The notes below the pieces were generated by a model, which saw nothing but the letters and a program-made list of their open reading frames with translations, did no database searches and had not been told where the DNA came from. A DNA stretch of 64,000 nucleotides from Romanomermis culicivorax (Eukaryota > Nematoda > Enoplea > Mermithida > Mermithidae), in assembly GCA_963922205.1 (NCBI GenBank), contig CAWUHX010000079.1:186001-250000 (forward strand), in the 5' to 3' direction. This document shows positions 37,609-50,701 of this stretch, piece by piece; positions within the stretch are counted from its first letter, which is position 1, and every line of letters starts with the position of its first letter. The position numbers and the translations under genes were made by a program.

Positions 37609-39534
37609 CACTGTTTTTTTTCTGCGCAGTGCAGACTTTTTAGGCTTCGTGCAGAATTTTTTTTGGTGATTTCTGCACTGGTGCAGAATTTTGAGTCGTG
37701 TGTTTTGTTTGATCACATCGAACACAGAAAAGATGCATTTTGGTGCATTTTAGAAGGTCATAATCTCAAAATTTTTCTTCGGGCCGGTCATACCTTTAAT
37801 AAGCATTATTATTTATTTCCTAGCTCAGGCGCGGCTTCTAACATGTCTACCTTCACTTACCATTTAATCTTCAATAGTTTCTATCATTTTAAACGTATTA
37901 TCTCATGTTTTCATAGATAATCTTCAATATTTTATCTTGATATTAAATGAAGATTCACATTTTTTCCTTGACACATTTTTTTTAGAAAAGTCTATACGTC
38001 AAGTCTCTGAACGTTTTGAAGCAATTATTCCTTTCTTAATGTAAAATCAATTCAAAAGCTTCACGCAAGTAGTTTTTGTAAATATATTCCCTTCTTACTC
38101 ATATCTTTTCGGCCAAGTTTATGAGCGTTTGGGAATAAATTACTGGTTTTAAAATTTTTCAAATAATAAAACTCTAAGAATAACGATTACACTAAAAATT
38201 ATAAACTCTAAAAAAAATAAACTCTAAAATAACACAAAATTCGAATCTAATTTTTGAAATATATGTTTGGAAAATTGATTTTCCAGCATCGCAGAAAACC
38301 AAAAAAATTTAAGCGAAGCGCCGGAAAGATCAACATCTTTTTTGGGCTCTCACTTGTCATCATAGAGGACTTGACCATCGGTTTCTCATGTAATCCAAGA
38401 AAAAATTCAAAAAACCGCAGTGCAGAATTCAGAAATTTTTTTTGACCTTTCTGCACTGAGCAGATAGACCCACCGTTTTTTTTCCACGAACTTTTTTCCA
38501 CAAATGTGGAAAGGAGTCAAATTTTTTTCCACATGTGGAAAAAAAATTTTTCTCTTAAAATCCTCGTTTTTTGGCTTAAAAATGCTCACAGACGCTTTAT
38601 CGCACTGTTTTTGAGCTTTTTCAAGCCTTCCGGTGTTTTTAGAGAAGTTAATACATTAAAATTGGAGAAAAAATTGAAATGTTCGACTTAAAAGCCTAAT
38701 CTACAAGCATTGTTGAACAAATTTTCTAGCAAACTATCCAAGAGCATAATGGACTTGAATTACACAAGAAATCAATGGTCAAGTCCTCTATGATGACAAG
38801 TGAAAGAAGCCCGAAAAAGATGGTATTCTTTCCGGTGCCAAGCGCCGGAAAATTTTTTGGGTATATTGACATTCTGGAATGCTGGAAAATCAATTTTCCG
38901 AACATTTATTTCAAGAATCAGATTCCAATTTTGTGTTTAAGAGTCGTAATTTCTAGAATTTTACTTGAAAAATTTTAAAATCTGTAATTTATTTGTAAAC
39001 TCTCATGAACTTGGTCGAAAATATATGAGTAAGAAGAGTATAAATTTCCGAAAGATATTTCCAAGAAGCTTTTGAATTGATTTTACGTTAGCAAAGAAAT
39101 AATCGCATCATAAATCATAGAGACTTGACGTGTATATTGATCTTTCTCAAAAGGAAAAAATGCGAATCTTCATTAAATATTAAGTATGATAAAATGTTGA
39201 AGATTACCAATTAAAACATGAGATACTACGTTTAAGATGATGAAAACTATTATAGATTAAGTGATAAATGAAGGTAGACATGATGAAAGCCGCGCCTGAG
39301 CTACTTAATGAATAATGAAAAATATTAAAGTTTTTTTTGATTTTTGAAAATTTTGAGATTTGGACCTCCTAAAATGCACCAAAATGCATCTTTTCAATAT
39401 GGAAACCCCAAATTTTTCTTCCACATTTGTGGAAAGACCTCAAAAATTTTTTCCACATTCCAGATTTTTTTTCCACATTATAGTGCAAATGTGGAAAAAA
39501 ACAGTGGATAGACCGGAGCAGAAAAAAAACACTG
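37609..39534. mobile_element. hAT-type MITE with CTGCAC subterminal repeats
   Basis: Ends CACTGTTTTTTTTCTGCGCAG and GAGCAGAAAAAAAACACTG, exact duplication GCTTACAG (37601-37608, 39535-39542). Contains the nested element 38471-39506. The subterminal CTGCAC/GTGCAG words and interior match the element split at 28552-36680. Confidence 0.88.
38471..39506. mobile_element. hAT-type MITE with TTCCACA subterminal repeats
   Basis: 1036 bp, ends CACCGTTTTTTTTCCACG and GTGGAAAAAAACAGTG, exact duplication GATAGACC (38463-38470, 39507-39514). About ten ttccaca/tgtggaa words lie in the two subterminal zones. The interior, with the atgatgacaagtgaaag and gccggaaaattttttgg blocks, is shared with the CTGCAC and TTTGTACA families although the ends are not. 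Confidence 0.88.
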
Positions 39535-40391
39535 GCTTACAGATACATCTTACAAGTATGGACCACTGTTTTTTTTTCCACGAACTTTTTTCCACAAATG
39601 TGGAAAGGGGTCAAATTTTTTTTCCACATGTGGAAAAAAATTTTTTTCGTCTTCAAATCCTCGTTTTTTAGCTTAAAAATGCTCACAGACACTTTATCGC
39701 ACAGTTTTTGAGCTTTTTCAAGCCTTCCAGTGTTTTCAGAGAAGTTAATTCATTAAAATTGAAGAAAAAATTGAAATGTTCGACTTAAAAGCCTAGCCTA
39801 CAAGCATTGTTGAACAAATTTTCTAGCAAACTATCCAAGGGCAAAATTGACTTGAATTACACAAGAAATCAATGGTCAAGCCCTCTATGATGACAAGTGA
39901 AAGCCCAAAAAAGATGGTAATCTTTCCGGCGCCAAGCGCCGGAAAATTTTTTGGGTATATTGACATTCTGAGATGCTGGAAAATCAATTTTCCGAACATT
40001 TATTTCTAGAATTAGATTCCAATTTTGTGTTCAACAGTCGTAATTTCTAGAATTTTACTTGAAAAATTTTAAAATCTGTAATTTATTTGTAAACTCTCAT
40101 GAACTTGATCGAAAATATATGAGTAAGAAGAGTATAAATTTCCGAAAGATATTTCCATGAAGCTTTTGAATTGATTTTGCGTTAGCAAAGAAATAATCGC
40201 ATCATAAATCATAGAGACTTGACGTATTGGTCTTTCTCAAAAGGAAAAAAATACGAATCTTCCTTAAATATTATGATAAAACATTGAAGATTACCAATTA
40301 AAACATGAGATACTACGTTTAAGATGATGAAAACTATTATAGATTGAGTGATAAATGAAGGTAGACATGATAAAAGCCGCGCCTGAGCTAC

Positions 40392-42545
40392 GGTATTACT
40401 GCGTCTGGTTCACACCCACCCTATAGCGTTAGCAACGTAAAAGGTACCTACAGTAAATGTAGTAGCATGTTGACGTCATACAATAAACGCAAAGACTTGC
40501 GCATCGCGTTGTTTGCGCTCGAAATTCAAACCGGCTATTCGGTTACGCACGCGATGAGGAATATTTAGTCAACCTTTGACCCGAGTGACCTAAACACTAA
40601 CTTTACGAGTATAATGCTTGCATTATATTTTGAAGAATAAAGAACAAAGTAAATACTATGTTGTGCTGTGTTAAATCGAGTTTGGGACCAGTGATCCTGC
40701 GAATAACCAGTGGTCAACCGAGTGACCAATGGTCACTCAAATCAACGAACATTTTTTTATGGAAAATCAGCCCATTAACTGGCAATTTGAATGTTATCTA
40801 ATATTCACTCAAGATTGGTGCCCACAGGTCATCCGAGTGACCAGACCAGCTGACTGACCACTGGTCAATCAACTCGGCTTACCTTTTCTTTGGTGGAGAA
40901 TTAGCCTATAACTTCCGTTTTGTGGCTAGTGATCATCTAAGTGACCACACCTGGTGAGTAGCCAGTGGTCACTCAAATCAGAAGACGTTTTTTCTTATGG
41001 ATAGCACTACAAACACACAGACTAATTTTGAATAAAAGCAGACTATGATTTACTTCTAATTATTTTCGTGACTCGACTGATGTGTATTTGCATTTTTGCT
41101 CATCTATCGCGTTTTTAAAGTTTTTCTTATCTAATTTGTTTGTCTCTGTTTCATTTATGCTTGCTCATTTTTTTGAAATGCTTATTTTCTAGCTTATTTC
41201 TCATATTTCCAACACATTTTCCACGGCTCATAAATTTCAACTTTTATTCAAATAAACATGCTAAATTGCAAAATTTATCACATATGTAATGTTTACTGCG
41301 GCTATGCTTGCCTAATCTCACGTATGATTTGGCAAAATGGATGAGTAGGGTACGATGAGTATGATCATGAGTAGCAGTACGATATAATTCTCCAGCACAA
41401 TTCTGTTTCAGACGTAAAGTTCGATTTCCCAACTGTCCAACCGCAGGTAAGTTCGGTAGAAGACCATTAGCTATCGCAAAATTGCTGGCAGATTCTTCTG
41501 AGATGCAAATAGTGGCAATTTCAATAATATTGGGGTCTGTGCCCAGCAGAGCCATTTTGATGATATAGACAGCAAACAAAAGCAAAAACATCGGAAAACG
41601 ACAACAATAAACTAGAACTGTGAAGTTTTTACAGTAAATGAGCTACAATAGTTTGATTTTTAGGTTTACACACTTATTCGATTGAATACCAACAAAAACT
41701 CAAGATACCTATCATATATATACAGTAACCGATTTTAAACCAATAAACTTCAAAATGAGACAGAGTAATCGGGTGACCTGAGGGAGTGGTCACTCGGATG
41801 ACCCTGGTTATCCGCCAAAAAAAGGCTTGCCAAGTTGATTGACGACTGGTCACTCAAATGGTCTGGTCACTTGTATGACCCGCAGTCTGCTTTTATTAAA
41901 AATAATGGTGTATTTTTAGTACCATTCATAAGAGAAAACGTCTTTTGATTTGAGTGAGCACTGGCCACTCATCAGGTGTGGTCACTAGGATGATCACTAG
42001 CCACAAAACGGAAGTTATAGGCTAATTCTCCCCCAAAGAAAAGGTTTGCCGAGTTGATTGACCAGTGGTCAGTCAGCTGGTCTGGTCACTCGGATGCTGG
42101 GCACCAATCTTGAGTGATTACTAGGTAACATTCAAATTGCCAGTTGATGGGTTAATTTTTCATCTATAAAATGTTCGTTGATTTGAGTGACCATTGGTCA
42201 CTCGGTTGAGCACTGGTCATGCACAGTATCACTGGTCCCAAACTCGATTTAACACAGCACAACATAGTATTTACTTTGTTCTTTATTCTTCAAAATATAA
42301 CGCAAGCATTATACTCGTAAAGTTAGTGTTTAGGTCACTCGGGTCAAAGGTTGACTAAATTTTCCTCATCGCGTCCAAAATCGCGATGCGTAACCGAATA
42401 GCTGCTTTGAATTTCGCGCGCAAACAATGCGATGCGCAAGTATTTGCGTTTCTTGTATGACGTCAACATGCTACTACGTTTACTGTAGGTATCTTTTACG
42501 TTGCTAACACTATAGGATGGGTGTGAACCAGACGCAGTAATACCC
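40392..42545. mobile_element. Element with about 650-bp inverted repeats and TGACCANTGGTCA palindromes
   Basis: Ends GGTATTACTGCGTCTGG and its complement CCAGACGCAGTAATACCC; exact 8-bp duplication TGAGCTAC (40384-40391, 42546-42553). Left arm about 40392-41045, right arm about 41886-42545, roughly 90 percent alike by eye. The arms carry many gaccantggtc and cgagtgacc/ggtcactcg words and one tgacgtca each. The 840-bp centre holds one minus-strand frame (41244-41591). Superfamily is uncertain: 8-bp duplication and GG start would fit Merlin or a P-like group. Confidence 0.85.
41244..41591 (-). pseudogene. Small frame in long-inverted-repeat element, possible transposase remnant
   Basis: 115 codons. 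After a hydrophobic start it reads ISEESASNFAIANGLLP, vaguely like the segment preceding the zinc ribbon of ISXO2/Merlin transposases (compare ATRWAQDHGLL at 9270-9584). The expected CxxC pairs and the catalytic domain are absent. It could equally be a captured host exon. Confidence 0.3.
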
Positions 42546-42750
42546 TGAGCTACTTAATAAATAATGATGATTATTAATGTTATAGCCGGCGCGGAGCGCC
42601 GGAAAATTTTGAGATTTGGACCTCCTAAAATGCACCAAAATGCAACTTTTCAATATGAAAACCCCAAATTTTTTTCCACATTTGTGGAAAGACCTCAAAA
42701 ATTTTTTCCACATTCCACATTTTTTTCCACATTATAGTGCAAATGTGGAA

Positions 42751-44262
42751 GAGCTTTAAATTTTTTTAGCAAATTCATCAATTTTAGGCGTGAGCAACCG
42801 AAAATTTCTCCATGCAAGAAAGTTTTTACCCCGACCCAAGTTGCACACTGCAGTGAAATCTTGCCCGCGGAAAAAAACGAATTTGAAAGAAAATTAAAAA
42901 CTTACTTCTCTTTGGAGAATTGTAGTATCAGCAATAATTGACAGCAGAACTAAGCTATTCACCAAGGTGCGTCAAAAGAAGCCATCTGCTCTCTCCTTTT
43001 CAATCCCCTGTTCGCTTCTCAGTTCTCTCTCTCATCATTAGTCGTCTTTTGGTCTTTGATTGGGAATTCAGTATACAGTAAACTAACAATTATTTCAAAC
43101 TAACGTACCTGTGTTGCAAAAATCAAATATCGACAACCTGACCTGATCAGGATCAAAGGAAACTTTCAGCGTCCTTTTTGTTGCTCACCGACGGAAATTT
43201 TCTTCATTGATTACAGTGATAAGCGTATTAGTTTTTTTCCATATTGAGCATACTTTCATGGGACCGCTGCAATATGAATGGGGTTTAATGGAGTTGGAGT
43301 TCAATAGAGAGTCCAAAAAGGGAACATACGAACAAAAATTTTTTTTAATTGAAGATCATGAAAATTGTAAGTTGCGAACAATGATCCTGGGAGAGTTATT
43401 CCAAGCCAAATGTCCGATTTTGACCAAATTTTATATACATGTCACCCACAGAGAACATTTTCCGTGTATTGTCCAAAATATGCGGGAGCCACAAGCCTTT
43501 TTTGTGGAGCCTACTTTTGTCAAGAATTTCCAACTGATAAAATAATTATTATCTCCCTGCAAATCTATAGCCCGAAGTTCGAAAAATAGTAGTCTTGAAT
43601 ACTTGTCTGCCGCGATTCCAGATGCACTATTCAAGAAACCAGAATCAAGTGGTGTAAAACGGCCATGCAAGCGAGCAGTCGATAATTCAGTCACGAAATT
43701 CGGTCAAAAGCTGAGACGGTCCGGCGGGGACTCCTCGACAACCTGATCAGTCTATCTGGTATATTTTACTACACGGTAGAAGTAAAAAAAATATTTTATT
43801 CATAAGGTATGGCCAAGTAAATGTAGAAATAGTAGAATTTACAAATCCATCATAATTGCCGGCCCTGATTGTTTTTCTTTCAATCGTTTAGTAAGGGTAA
43901 ATTTCGGTTCTTCTGTAAAAAAAAGCAAATACAATATGGACTTAAAGAAATTGATAAAACGGGCCATGGAACCAAGTTACTTTGAACAGTGAACAATTTC
44001 GAACATAAATATGCCATTGGTTCGACGAGACTCAGCCGATCTTTAACGCTTGTTTCGTAGAACTTCACTAAAATTTAACGGTCTCTGGTATATAAAAAGC
44101 TTGTAAACCGAGAAATGACCAAAATGTTTTACACACAGGCTTCCAAAAATCATTAAATTTTAGTTGAGCAATTTTCAGTCTTATTTGATGTATAGTTAAG
44201 AGAAAATCGTGAAAATATAAAATGGTATTTGCATGCCACTGTTATTATTTACAAGCATTTAA
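42751..44262. other. Spacer with one unassigned plus-strand frame
   Basis: A plus-strand frame at 43207-43545 encodes 112 residues with fairly even composition (GPLQYEWGLMELEFNRESKK and FYIHVTHREHFPCIVQNMRE). I do not recognise the family and see no splice partners. The stretch 42780-42900 contains gttgcac/tgcaag words resembling 37480-37600, probably element debris. Confidence 0.3.
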
Positions 44263-47200
44263 GACAGAATTTTTCTAAGATTCGACCGAGGTTGTGATAA
44301 GTAAAAAATTATTCATACCTCGGAAAAACATATTTCGTACAGTTCTTTGCGCTGAACAACATGCCAGTATTCGTTTGATCTAAAAATCAAAATTCCTCTT
44401 GCAACATCAATCCAAAGGTTCAAATTTTTTGCAATTTTTGAAATTTTAGGTCACAATCATTGAAGGCCTATAAGTAATCAGGTATGCAATGTCGATCAAT
44501 AAAACTTTGTCAGGGAATGTAACAATGTAAAGTGTATATACACGACACATAGATATATGTAGCATCAAAATTATGGTTTACACTACACTTTAAATTCCAA
44601 TTTTCAGCAGTTATCAATCACTCAAATTCACTCATTTTTGTACCCCATAAAGTCAAATAATGGGTGTCATTGATTAAACTCCACTATGTTGTGGCCGGAT
44701 CCCTTGGCCACATACCCACAAAGTTTTATCAAAATAAAAAAATATTGAGTGTGCCACAGTGAAACAGGTAGAAGCCATTTTTGAATCAAATTATAAATTT
44801 TCTTTTCAAAAATACAGTCATTCACCAAAAAATCTAATAATCCAACTAAAACTTTCATGCATTGCAGGCTGACATCTTGAGTATACTATATACCCATAAG
44901 GTTTGGTCATAATATCATTATCCCTTACATGGGAAATTACACAAAGTTGAAGGCATTCTTGGTATTGTTGAAAAAACTTCCGGTGCAAAATGTTGTTCCA
45001 TTTAGTTGGAGTATTATTAATTTTAGTTCAAATCGACTACATTGCAGCAACAGTATGAGGCTACATACCAACCAACTTGCATCAAAACTATTGATACCCA
45101 TCCTATATTGAAAAACTAGAAAACTATGTTCTTTTGGTCAAGTATAAGATGAAAGATTGTTCAAATTTTAAACAAAAACTGAAAAACTCTGGATCATTTT
45201 CAGATCATAAGAGCTCAACATAAAATCGACTTGAATCTGATAGAAAGATTTGCTCTAAATCAGTTGACATTTTTAAAGAGACAGATCTACATACTAATTA
45301 ATGAAACAATTATTCAAAACAATTTGTTTTCAGTAGTTCACTTTCATATCCTAAGTGAGGATCATACATCACTGGATCCTCATTGGGTTCTTCTTCATCT
45401 TCAACACCACATTCTCCTTTCAGGTTGCTACTATAAAATGTAGTAGGTTCTTCCCGACAACAACTGGCTTACCTAGCCCAAAAATAGAGTAATTTTTTGT
45501 GGTGTGAGGAAGTCAGATCTGACAAAAGATGGGTTCCTCCTCATTTCTTAAGCCACATCTTCAGCATTGATCTTTTGAAGATATACAATGGCACTGTTGT
45601 ATTTTTCCAGCAAATATTGACATTGTTTTTCCGTCAAGGGATGACATATCTTATGCTTATTTGAAGCCCAACCTTTTTCCACAACATTGAATGAGCCAGC
45701 TTCATAATACAATTGAAGAGCGTCTTGAACTTCAGGTAAGCCAGGGGTCAGTTGAACACTTTCTAGTGTTCTACTATAGCTCTGTATTACCATATCACCT
45801 AAACTTGTTCGCTGTGGCATTAGCTTGTGGTTACCCAAAGTAAGATGCGGCAACAAGTTGTGATGAAGTACAAATATCTTTACACAGCCTTCTTCAGGGC
45901 AGTTGAATGTACCATTTTCCATTTTATCAGTGGCAGCTGGATGATCTCCAGATTCTTCTTCAAAGTTGCTGATTGTGATTTCTGGATCAATATCAATCCA
46001 GAACTTGGATGTTTGGAGGGGTGCAACCTATGGCTGGTTTTCATGAATAACATGATGGATTTAAAGCTTGTTGGTAACTGTTCGAACTTCAATATTTTCA
46101 TCTTGAATATGCTTCCAGTACCAACCTTGTAAGCTATAGTTGCCTTGATTTCAGTACGTGTGAACTGGAAATTGAAGTAGCTCCTGATACCAAATGCTTT
46201 AAGATCCATCTTTTTGTGTGGGATTTTGAGATTGCCAATGATGAGTGATGTTCCCTTGACTGTTCCATTTTCCATTTCCATGTGTCGTGGCACACATGAT
46301 GAATTCTTCAGCAGTTGTACATTGATTGTTTCCATCTATAAACAGTCGAAGTTGCCTTTTTTTTAGTGCAGTAATTCAGTCACACATGGGACTTCGGCAG
46401 ATTGAGGTTCAGAGAATTTCCATTTCTTGATAGTCACACCTGTTTTCTGAGATATTGTTGGCACCATGAGCAAGGCTGGGGAGGTACGAAAACATCCAGC
46501 ATTGTCAGATCGCACAAAAACCGCATTGATTGCGGGTTGCTCTGTCTTGTGAAGGCGAATTGAAAACATGGACAAATGTGTGGTGGTGTAGTGTCCACTT
46601 TTCATCACAAGGACATATGTGCAGTGTCATAGCAAACCGCACTTACAAAACCAGCTTGACTGATCTTCCAGTCCACTGGAAGGCAGAAATTTCATTGTCC
46701 AATCAAGATTCATTCATCTTCTGAAGGTTGCCAATGGTGTCTTTCCATGCTTCATTTGGTGCATTGATCTAAGCTGGTGTTGATGCCATTCAATATATTA
46801 CTGATACTTTCATCAGCTAAATACTCAGCTTCAACTTTATCAGTTGAGTTTGCGAATTCGAATTGAGTCACTGCCTCTTCGATGTCTTAAAGTGTCTTCT
46901 TTAATTGCTCACAATTGTCACATTTCATGTCACAAATGTGATCTGTTCATTTCTCCTGTAACTTTGCATGTATTGGATCACAAAGAGCATGCCATGAACA
47001 GTGATCAGAAATATGGGATTTTGGCTTTATGTGGAGTCACAAATCACCTTTTAAATAAAATTTTGCTTCTTTAAGCTTTGATTTAGTTTCTTGTGTCCAT
47101 GTGGGTCCGATTTATCTGAGAAAGATCCAAAAAGTTTATGTTGGTTCACTACTTTATCAGTTTCCGCTAAAAATTTGAACAATCATTCATCTTATAGTTA

Positions 47201-48064
47201 CTAAAATAACATATTTTTCTAGTTTTCTAAAATACAATGGGTGTCAATACTTTTGGTGCAAGTTGGTTGGTATGTAGCCACATACTGTCGCAGCAATATT
47301 TTTTTGAACTAGAATTAATAATACAACTAAATGGAACAACAATTTGCACCTGAAGTTTTATCAACAATATCAAGAATGCCTCTAACTTTGTGTAATTTCC
47401 CGTGTAAGGGATAATGATATTATGACCAAACCTTATGGGTATATAGACAACATGTCAGCCTTCAATACTTAGAAGCTTTAGTTGGATTATTAGAATTTTG
47501 GGTGAATGACTGCATTTTTTAACAAAAAATTTTATAAGTTTGTTCAAAAATGGCTTCCACTGTGGCACACTCAATGGTTTTTTATTTTCGAAAAACTTTG
47601 TGGGTATGTGGCCAAGGGGTCCGGCCATAACATAGTGGAGTTTAATCAATGACACTCATTATTTGACTTTACAGGGTACAAAAATGTGTGAATTTGAGTC
47701 ACTGATAACCGCTTAAAATTTGAATTTCAAGTGTAGTCTAAACTATAATTTTGATGCTACATATATCTACATGTGTCATGCATATACACGAAACATTGTT
47801 ACATTCACTGACAAAGTTTTATTGATCGATATTCCATACCTGATTACTTATAGTGCTTCAATGATTGTGACTTGAAATTTCAAAAATTGCAAAAAATTTG
47901 AACCTTTGGATTGATGTTACAAAACGAATTTGAATTTTTAGATCAAACAAACACTGGCATGTTGTTCAGCACAAAAAACTGTACAAGTATGTATTTTTGA
48001 AGTATGATTAATTTTTTACTTATCATACTTACAGGCCTCCATTGATTCTTAGAGAAATTGTGTC
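44263..48064. mobile_element. Kolobok-like element: TTAA flanks, long inverted repeats, decayed gene
   Basis: TTAA at 44259-44262 and 48065-48068 flanks inverted ends GACAGAATTTTTCTAAGA and TCTTAGAGAAATTGTGTC. The inverted arms are long, about 44263-45200 and 47110-48064, with shared blocks such as ccatattgtggc-like, cttggccacatacccacaaa and agttttattgatcgat. Between them lies a minus-strand pseudogene (45548-47060). TTAA target plus long inverted repeats is the Kolobok/piggyBac pattern; no DDD motif set is readable, so the superfamily is inferred. Confidence 0.75.
45548..47060 (-). pseudogene. Decayed transposon protein with SDNAGC motif and C2H2 finger
   Basis: Recognisable pieces in order: SWHALCDPIHAKLQEK with a CDMKCDNCEQL segment (about 46985-46880), MTLHICPCDEKWT (about 46630), VRSDNAGCF followed by KWKFSEPQSAE (46520-46380), and near the end FNCPEEGCVKIF-x-L-x3-LLPHL, a C2H2 finger, then KGWASNK. 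I know this combination from a large set of uncharacterised multicopy proteins in cnidarians and other invertebrates; I infer that it is the gene of this element. Several in-frame stops and frame changes make it non-functional. Confidence 0.6.
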
Positions 48065-49211
48065 TTAAGGAAAAATAGAGTATATATCGTATAAATAGAT
48101 ATAAATACAGTGAACAATAGAGATGTATTGGGTCTAAAATTTTAAGAATATCCCGTTCGGGTCTAGGTCTGGGTCCAAAATTTTAGGAATATCGGGTACG
48201 GGTCCCGGTCCAAAATTTGAATATCGGGTCAGGGTCCAATTTCGGGTCCAAAATTTTTAAGAATGTCTGGTCCAGATATGGATCCAGCAAAATAGTCAGG
48301 TAATTTCGGGTCTCATTTCAGGTCCGGGTCCATTATATTTTTCAACATGCCATTATGTGTGACATTATTCTGAAATGATTTCTGAGAGATTCAACCTACT
48401 GTTCTATTGACCTATGATAAGTTGGAAATTAATCGTATCTGAAAATGAGATATTTTGAGTGGTTTTATATGCTGAGTATTGTGACAGCATATATACGGCG
48501 CAAAAGTCGAAATTTGCATACCTACAGCACTCCAAAAGTTGGGCATCCTACATTTTTTGGCATTCTTCAGTCTCTATGCCTGTTTAGAAATATAAATCTT
48601 CAAACGTTCATCATATGCAATAGGTATGAAAGAAATTTCCTGAAATCTTACTCTCTTAAGTGTCAAAAATGAAGTCGAAATAACCTGAACGAGTCATTTG
48701 AAGCTTTTTTGGCACCCTCCTATAAGATGCCGCGGAATTTTTCCTCTATTTCCATAGCCACTAGTGCCCAAGACATTGTGTTAAAATTTAAATAAGGTTT
48801 GTATACCCTTTTGGGAGCTGTAGATGTCTGCACACCTTGAAAATTGATACAAAGATGCTGTTTGCTGCCATTAAATATGCCATCAACGAGATGCAGGAAA
48901 CATTAAAAACGTTCATTGACATAACTCTTGCGTTTTCCTGTAAAGGAACGTCAGAATGGCTCAATCTCTCAACCTTAATAAAAAAATTAAAATTTTGTTG
49001 ATTTTTTATTTGAAGCATGTCATTCAGCAAATATCAAAGCTAGATGAATCAAAATTTATCCAGCTTTGAAGCCACATTTTTTTCTTATTTATTATATAGG
49101 TGATGGCAAATCCTGTTTTCTCAAAACTTTTTGGCTGGGAATTCAATTAGATTTAAAAATATAATTGAATGTGTGCAAAAAAATTTTGAAATCCTACGGT
49201 TTGGTTGAGAC

Positions 49212-50701
49212 CAGGGCTTTTTTTGTACATGACCCATTTGTACATGTACAAACGGTAGCCGATATTTCATTTGTACAATTTGTACATAGCAAAAATATGT
49301 AAAATAAGTAACCTGTGTTCCTCTACGTCATGGCCAAAGACTAATAACCAAATCAGTGTAATTTTCAAATTTTATTGATAACTCAAAAAGTGCTGTTAAT
49401 TCATTAAAATTGAGAAAAAAATTAAAATTTTCGAGTTTCAAGTCTAATTTACAAGCATACATGTAATTGCGGGGGAAGTGCTATGGGAACCCCCCTCCCC
49501 CACAAATCGTCGACCATATGGCTGGCCATTGGGCGACCGCCCCCCCAGGATTTTCCAATCCTATGGCTAGCCATAGGGACCCCCATACTTTTGGCAGGAA
49601 AAATGTCAATTTTTTGATGAAAAACGTCAATTTTAGAACAAAAAATGGTCAAAAACGTCCATTTTCTCAGCGCTTCGCGCCATGAATACATTTTTTATCA
49701 TTTTTTAGACAAAAATTACTATTTTATGAACTATTTTTCGGACTTTTTTCGTAAAAAATCGAATTTTTTCCTTGAGAGACCCCTCCCCCTAAAATTTTGG
49801 GAATTACTGACCCCCGGCCCCAAAAAAGTGGCCCAACCCCCCCCCCCCCCCAGACCTCGTGGCTCCGTTACATGTATGTTTACAAGCATTGTGGAACAAA
49901 TCTTGTAGAAAACTATCCAATAGCATATTGACTTTGCATTAGATGATAAATTGATGGTTAAGTCCTCTATGATGACAAATAAAAGCTCAAAAAAGATGTC
50001 AAACTTTCCGGCCCAAAGCACGGGAAAAATTTTTTGTGCATTGACATTCGGCAACGCTGGAAAATCATTTTTTCAAACATTTATTTCAAGAATTAGATAC
50101 GAATTTTGTGTTCAAAAGTCGTAGTTTTTAGAATTTTATCATCTGAAAAATTTTGAAAACAGTAATTTATCCGTTAACTTGCATGAACTTGGCTGAAAAG
50201 ATATGACTGGAAGAGTAGAAATTTCCGAAGGCTACTCCCATGAAGCTTTCGAACTGATTTTATGCTAAGAAAGGAATAATCGCTTTGAAAAGTTTAGAGA
50301 CTTGACGTATTGATCTTCCTCAAAAAATGTTTCAAGGAAAACCTACGAATCTTTATCAAATATCAAGATAAAATATTGGATTACCGCTTAGAACATGAGA
50401 TAATACGTTTGAGATGATGACAACAATGATACATTAAATGATAGGTGAACGTAGACATTCTGAAAGTTGCGTCTGAGCTGGGTAATACATAATGATGATT
50501 ATTAAAGTTATAACCGGCGCGAAGCGCCGGAAAATTTTGAGATTATGAACTTCTAAAATGCACCAAAATACATATTTTCTGTACCTTATCTCCAAAATCG
50601 TCTTCCCTAAATGGGAAAGAGCCGTTTGTACATGTACAAATGACTACTCCAATTTCGTTTGCCCCATAAAATTTTCATTTGCCTCCGGCAAAAAAACACT
50701 G
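49212..50701. mobile_element. hAT-type MITE with TTTGTACA subterminal repeats
   Basis: Ends CAGGGCTTTTTTTGTACATG and GGCAAAAAAACACTG, exact duplication GTTGAGAC (49204-49211, 50702-50709). Six or more tttgtaca/tgtacaaa words lie near the ends. The interior matches the CTGCAC and TTCCACA families. A CATACATGTAA MITE is nested at 49456-49878. Confidence 0.9.
49456..49878. mobile_element. CATACATGTAA-type MITE, intact, 423 bp
   Basis: Perfect inverted ends CATACATGTAA and TTACATGTATG with exact duplication TTTACAAG (49448-49455, 49879-49886). Confidence 0.92.

Larger units (their letters stand above)
39564..42750. mobile_element. hAT-type MITE with TTCCACA repeats, right end truncated, split by a long-inverted-repeat element
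   Basis: Starts CACTGTTTTTTTTTCCACG. It carries the same interior as 38471-39506 and resumes after the insertion at 42546, reaching gtgcaaatgtggaag near 42750 where the final T-tract and CAGTG are missing. The element 40392-42545 sits inside. Confidence 0.75.
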
